Source of the DNA: Ideonella_A intermedia_A
GTDB lineage: Bacteria > Pseudomonadota > Gammaproteobacteria > Burkholderiales > Burkholderiaceae_C
NCBI GenBank assembly: GCA_943370175.1
Contig: CALRPU020000017.1
Span: 1 to 64,000, forward strand
Direction: 5' to 3'
Length of the DNA: 64,000 bases
The position numbers were made by a program, and so were the translations under genes. This document shows, piece by piece, positions 60,264 through 64,000 of the stretch. The notes below the pieces were generated by a model. That model worked only from the letters and a program-made list of their open reading frames with translations. It was not told the origin of the DNA and searched no databases. Position 1 is the first letter of the stretch. Every line of letters begins with the position of its first letter.

Positions 60264-60869
60264 TCAGGTGGGGCAAAGCCGCGGGTCGCCCGACGCGGTG
60301 ACCTTCTTGTCGCAAACGCGCACGGCGCCGAGCGGGCTGATGTCGACGCGGTAGGCGCGGTCGCCTGTGCCGTCGGTGGGGGTGGTCAGCAAAATTCGGT
60401 TGATCTGGCCCGCGGCCCCACTGGGGCGGCCGAAGGCATTGAAAACAATGGACGACGCCTGGGTGGTGTTGTCGGCGAGGGTCGCCTTGACCACGGCGAT
60501 GGCGCCCCCGTCGGCCGCCAGTTGCAGGGCGAGGATGCGAGGCTGGACCGTTTCGCTGACCCCCACATCGCACAAGCTGTCCGGGTCGTCGCGGCTGACC
60601 ACCCACGAGCCCCGCACGGACGACGCCGCGCAATCGCTGCCCAGGTCGGTGACCAGGGTGAATCGCACGCTGGTGTTGCGGCTGATGGCTTCGGCCCGCG
60701 CCTTTTGAAGCCCGGTGGCGATGGATTCCGCCGCGTTTCGGACCTGCGAATTGCGCAGCTGCTGACTGACCTCGGGCGCGACCGCCACGGCGAGGATGCC
60801 GATCAGGGCCACGACGACGACCACTTCGATCATCGAGACACCGCGAAGTTGCCGACGTGCGACCAACAT
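60264..60869 (-). CDS. fimT: Minor pilin FimT/FimU (GspH-like)
   Basis: 201 residues from ATG 60869. Prepilin site QLRG|VSMIEVVVVVALIGILAV, then GspH-like ATGLQKARAEAISRNTSVRF. The latter is the hallmark of FimT/GspH. Some Burkholderiales annotate it as fimT or fimU. Located 8 nt after pilE. Confidence 0.9.
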   Translation of the reverse strand: MLVARRQLRGVSMIEVVVVVALIGILAVAVAPEVSQQLRNSQVRNAAESIATGLQKARAEAISRNTSVRFTLVTDLGSDCAASSVRGSWVVSRDDPDSLCDVGVSETVQPRILALQLAADGGAIAVVKATLADNTTQASSIVFNAFGRPSGAAGQINRILLTTPTDGTGDRAYRVDISPLGAVRVCDKKVTASGDPRLCPT

Positions 60870-60877
60870 GGCCGTGT

Positions 60878-61342
60878 TCAGCTGCAGTCGGTGCTGGACT
60901 TCTGCGCCCAGCAATTCAAATCCACCGTGGCGCCACCAAACTTGGTCGTCTTCTTCACGCCCGCTTGATTGATCGTGTAGTTGTAGCCATTGGCGCGCGT
61001 ACCGGTCTTGCCGGTGGCGGTGATGACATAGCCGCTGCCAGCCCCATTGCCGGCGTCGCTCAGCGCGCAGTCATACTGAAAGAAGGTCTTCCCATCCGGG
61101 GTGAAGTTCTTCCAGGTGCCGGCGAGGTTGGCACAACTGCCGGCGCCGTAGATTCGGTTGTCCTGGTAGTACTGCTCCATCTTGATGCGGTAGCTGGACA
61201 GGTTGGTGGCCGCTTCAGGCAACTGACCGCGGCGCACATAGTCGGTGTAAGCGGGCAAGGCCACGCTGGCGAGGATGGCCACGATGGCCACCACGATCAT
61301 CACTTCGATGAGGGTGAATCCGCGCTCGATCGTTTGCTTCAT
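60878..61342 (-). CDS. pilE: Type IV minor pilin PilE
   Basis: 154 residues. Prepilin site ERG|FTLIEVMIVVAIVAILAS, with ALPAYTDYVRRGQLPEAATN and a C-terminal Cys pair region (DLNCWAQKSSTDC). The short leader MKQTIERG fits class IVa pilins. This is the PilE of the minor pilin operon rather than the major pilin PilA. First gene of the unit; the 159-bp gap to dgt may hold its promoter, but none is clear. Confidence 0.9.
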   Translation of the reverse strand: MKQTIERGFTLIEVMIVVAIVAILASVALPAYTDYVRRGQLPEAATNLSSYRIKMEQYYQDNRIYGAGSCANLAGTWKNFTPDGKTFFQYDCALSDAGNGAGSGYVITATGKTGTRANGYNYTINQAGVKKTTKFGGATVDLNCWAQKSSTDCS

Positions 61343-61501
61343 GGTGCACTGGTCCGTGTCGACACATTGGCCGCGGGCAGGCCACATGCCCACCATCTCC
61401 GCATGCCAAGTATCGGACGATGCATCGCCAAGATGAATGCCGTGCCGCCGAGCGGTGCCCGACCACCGACAAACGGTGCGCCGACGTGGCCCGCGCGCCA
61501 C

Positions 61502-62662
61502 TCAGTCGAACAGACGAACCCCGGTGATGCGGTGGTGTTCGCGCAGGGCAAAGCGGTCGGTCATGCCGGCCAGATGGTCAGCAATCGACCGGTGCTTCGG
61601 CGCCTTGTCCCGAACCGCCGCCGGCAACAGCATCGGATCGGCACGGTAAGCCTGAAACAGGTCCTTGATGACCTGACGCGCTCGACCCGTGGTGTCGAGC
61701 ACCTGCGGATGACGGTACAGCCGCTCGCGCAGAAACTGCTTGAGCACGACCACGTCCCGAGCCATGTCCTCGCTGAACATCACCAGGCTGGGCATCGCGC
61801 GGACCTCGGCCTCGTCGGCCGGCCGCAGCCGATTCAAGGCCATGCCAGTGGCGTCGCACAGGTCCACGATCTGAGCGGACAACAGGCGTCGGGTGGTCTC
61901 AAAAATCAGCCGACGGTCGGTCACGCTCGGGTGGTCTCTCAGCACACCAACGTGGAAGCGCTCGAACAGCGGCACCTCCCTCAGGGCGGCCACCTGAATC
62001 AAGCCGGACCGAAGCCCATCATCGATGTCGTGGGCGTTGTAGGCCATCTCGTCGGCCAGGTTGCACAGCTGCGCCTCCAGGCTCGGACGCAGACGGTCCA
62101 GAAAGCGGCGGCCCACCCCACCCGGTTCCTTGACATCCAACCGTCGGGCGTTGGCCATCGAACAATGCTTGAGAATGCCTTCTCGGGTCTCGAAGCAGAG
62201 GTTCAACCCCTCGAAATCGGGGTAACGCTCTTCCAGCTCATCAACCACACGCAGGCTTTGCAGGTTGTGTTCAAAGCCCTGGCCGTCGGGGTCCACGCCT
62301 TTCATGGCTTCGTTCAGGGCGTCCTGACCCGCGTGACCGAACGGCGTGTGACCCAGGTCGTGCGCCAGCGAGATCGCCTCCACCAAATCTTCATGCAAGC
62401 CAAGCCGGCGGGCGATGGAGCGACCGATCTGCGCAACCTCCAGCGAGTGGGTCAGGCGCGTTCGAAACAAGTCGCCTTCGTGGTTCAGGAAAACCTGGGT
62501 TTTGTAGACGAGGCGGCGAAACGCTGTGCTGTGCACGATCCGGTCGCGGTCGCGCTGGAAGGGATTGCGCTGCGGGTCGGTGGTCTCCGGGTGGCGCCGC
62601 CCGCGGCTCATCTCGCCGCGGCTGGCGCCCGGCCGCAGGCGCTCGTCAGGGATGCCGGTCAT
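61502..62662 (-). CDS. dgt: dGTP triphosphohydrolase (dgt-like, HD domain)
   Basis: 386 residues. HD metal motifs RLTHSLEVAQIGRSIARRL, AHDLGHTPFGHAGQDALN and, further on, EMAYNAHDIDDGL. N-terminal TDPQRNPFQRDRDRIVHSTAFRRL is typical. Releases triphosphate from dNTPs. ATG 62662 gives a normal N-terminus. It follows aroB after 13 nt, as in many beta-proteobacteria. Confidence 0.95.
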   Translation of the reverse strand: MTGIPDERLRPGASRGEMSRGRRHPETTDPQRNPFQRDRDRIVHSTAFRRLVYKTQVFLNHEGDLFRTRLTHSLEVAQIGRSIARRLGLHEDLVEAISLAHDLGHTPFGHAGQDALNEAMKGVDPDGQGFEHNLQSLRVVDELEERYPDFEGLNLCFETREGILKHCSMANARRLDVKEPGGVGRRFLDRLRPSLEAQLCNLADEMAYNAHDIDDGLRSGLIQVAALREVPLFERFHVGVLRDHPSVTDRRLIFETTRRLLSAQIVDLCDATGMALNRLRPADEAEVRAMPSLVMFSEDMARDVVVLKQFLRERLYRHPQVLDTTGRARQVIKDLFQAYRADPMLLPAAVRDKAPKHRSIADHLAGMTDRFALREHHRITGVRLFD

Positions 62663-62675
62663 GGCCCGTTCGGGG

Positions 62676-63767
62676 TCAGGTGCAATGGGCGTCCAGCACC
62701 TTTTGCACCAAGGCATCGTCAACGCGCTGCACCTTGGCGCGACCCGGTTGGTCGATCACCACAAAATTGAGCGCAGCGCCCTCGGCCTTTTTGTCGACCC
62801 GCATCATTTCCAGGTAACGCGCCGCACCCAGGCGTGGCGCCGTGATGGGCAAGCCGGCCCGCTCGATCAGTCTCGTCAGCCGTTCGGCGTACGCGATGCT
62901 CACCAGGCCCAGGCGTGCCGACAGGTCCACGGCCATGACCATGCCGCAGCCGACCGCCTCACCGTGCAGCCATTCGCCGTAGCCCAGGGCCGCTTCGATG
63001 GCGTGACCAAAGGTGTGGCCAAAGTTCAAGATCGCGCGCAAGCCCGCCTCGCGTTCGTCCTGAGCCACCACCCAGGCTTTGATCTCGCAGGACCGTTTGA
63101 CGGCCACGGCCAGTGCCTGCTTGTCTCGCCCGACCAGAGCGTCGAGGTGGTGTTCAATCCAGCCCAGGAATTCATCGTCCGCGATGGGGCCGTACTTGAT
63201 GACCTCTGCCAGGCCGGCGGAGACCTCTCGCTGTGGCAAGGTATCCAGGCTGTCCAGGTCGGCGATGACGCGTTGCGGCTGATAAAAGGCCCCGATCATG
63301 TTCTTGCCTGCCGGGTGGTTGATCGCGGTCTTGCCGCCCACCGACGAATCCACTTGGGCCAGCAAGGTGGTGGGCACTTGAACGTAAGGCACACCACGCA
63401 TGTAGCACGCCGCGGCGAAGCCGGTCATGTCGCCCACGACCCCGCCACCCAGGGCGTACATCACGGTCTTCCGGTCGCATTCATTCGCCAGCATGGCGTT
63501 AAAGATCTGGTTCAACGACGCCCAGTCCTTGTGCGCTTCGCCATCGGGCAACACCACCCGGATGACGCGGTCGTGGTGCGCGGCCAACCGCGCTTCCAGA
63601 CGGCTGGCGTACAAAGGCGCGACGCGCTCGTTGCTGACCATCACCGCGGTTCGGGCCTTGGGCAAGCCATTGAAGGCCGTGGGGTCGTCCAGCAGACCGC
63701 CTCCGATCAGGATGTCGTAGCGGCGGTCGCCGAGCTCGATGGAAACGTTGTGCCTGTGCTGAACCAT
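62676..63767 (-). CDS. aroB: 3-dehydroquinate synthase
   Basis: 363 residues. NAD-binding ALGGGVVGDMTGFAAACYMRG, DSSVGGKTAINHPAGKN and metal ligand region ILNFGHTFGHAIEAALGYG. Second step of the shikimate pathway. aroK lies upstream by 20 bp and dgt downstream. Confidence 0.97.
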   Translation of the reverse strand: MVQHRHNVSIELGDRRYDILIGGGLLDDPTAFNGLPKARTAVMVSNERVAPLYASRLEARLAAHHDRVIRVVLPDGEAHKDWASLNQIFNAMLANECDRKTVMYALGGGVVGDMTGFAAACYMRGVPYVQVPTTLLAQVDSSVGGKTAINHPAGKNMIGAFYQPQRVIADLDSLDTLPQREVSAGLAEVIKYGPIADDEFLGWIEHHLDALVGRDKQALAVAVKRSCEIKAWVVAQDEREAGLRAILNFGHTFGHAIEAALGYGEWLHGEAVGCGMVMAVDLSARLGLVSIAYAERLTRLIERAGLPITAPRLGAARYLEMMRVDKKAEGAALNFVVIDQPGRAKVQRVDDALVQKVLDAHCT

Positions 63768-63787
63768 CGTTTGATTTTAGGGCGCCG

Positions 63788-64000
63788 CTATGGGGGCGGC
63801 CCGACGCCGTCCGTGGTGGCACCAATGCGCGACGGTGCCGCATCGGCCGACAGCACACCCGCCAACTCCAATTGCATCAGGATCATGTTGACCAACGTGG
63901 TCACCGACGGGCGACCCGTTTCAATGACGAAGTGGGCGGTGCTTCGGTACAAGGGATCGCGCTGCGCATAGAGCTCGCGCAGCTTGGCGAGCGGGTCCTG
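63788..64000 (-). CDS. aroK: Shikimate kinase, 3' part (truncated by window edge)
   Basis: The last 70 codons are visible. The frame reads QDPLAKLRELYAQRDPLYRS, then TAHFVIETGRPSVTTLVNMI, which matches the C-terminal lid and base region of shikimate kinase; the P-loop end lies beyond the window. aroK-aroB is a widely conserved pair. The tail after residue 45 is variable. Confidence 0.88.
   Translation of the reverse strand, partial: QDPLAKLRELYAQRDPLYRSTAHFVIETGRPSVTTLVNMILMQLELAGVLSADAAPSRIGATTDGVGPPP

Overview
The window is high-GC chromosomal DNA from a betaproteobacterium, most likely order Burkholderiales (Rubrivivax/Leptothrix/Comamonadaceae-like). The basis is gene content and order: rplU-rpmA-obg-proB beside divergent ispB, pilBCD-coaE-zapD-yacG, the fimT/pilVWX/pilY1/pilE minor-pilin cluster, an mla operon containing mlaA, gltBD, and zwf-hexR beside tal-pgi. 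Genes are tightly packed, with many 1-4 nt stop/start overlaps. Almost all of it is core genome. There is no prophage, integron, CRISPR array or intact insertion sequence.

Layout. 1-6.8 kb: end of ubiX, a lytic transglycosylase, proS, rppH, and the rplU-rpmA-obg-proB operon. 6.8-14.1 kb: ispB, tRNA-Pro(CGG), pilB-pilC-pilD with coaE-zapD-yacG. 14.1-17.9 kb: fpr, then a sedolisin-family (S53) lipoprotein whose leader carries a cyclic-di-GMP-I (GEMM-I) riboswitch. 17.7-22.4 kb: groES-groEL under a sigma32/sigma70-type promoter with a CIRCE operator, then a patatin/POTRA/beta-barrel protein. 22.4-28.4 kb: epoxide-hydrolase-like protein, engB, cytochrome c4, a small conserved protein, msrPQ and a CidA/LrgA-LrgB pair. 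28.4-36.1 kb: wax-ester/DGAT acyltransferase with a divergent acyl-CoA-binding protein, a PHA-granule-type protein, a lipoprotein aminopeptidase, a molybdopterin oxidoreductase, an M20 amidohydrolase and a CsgG-like lipoprotein. 36.2-41.9 kb: central carbon genes (HAD phosphatase-pgi-tal, divergent from zwf-hexR) around a HexR-type operator. 41.9-45.9 kb: mlaFEDACB. 46.0-52.3 kb: gltD and gltB. 52.4-61.3 kb: a degenerate REP-associated transposase (RAYT) relative next to a 49-bp dyad, a TonB-like gene and the type IV minor pilin operon ending in pilY1. 61.5-64 kb: dgt, aroB and the end of aroK.

How the parts fit. Type IV pilus genes occur in two places (motor, platform and prepilin peptidase at 8.3-12.3 kb; minor pilins and PilY1 at 54-61 kb). 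The c-di-GMP riboswitch on a cell-surface protease suggests that surface behaviours are set by c-di-GMP. zwf/hexR/tal/pgi/HAD form a locally controlled sugar-phosphate block. WS/DGAT, ACBP and the PHA-type protein suggest storage-lipid metabolism.

Most notable items: the riboswitch-sedolisin pair, the RAYT relative that appears to have lost its HUH and tyrosine residues, the dyad beside it, the HexR operator over the zwf start site, and a large Thr-rich insertion in the PilY1 von Willebrand domain. I found no clear evidence of a wholly new multi-gene system.
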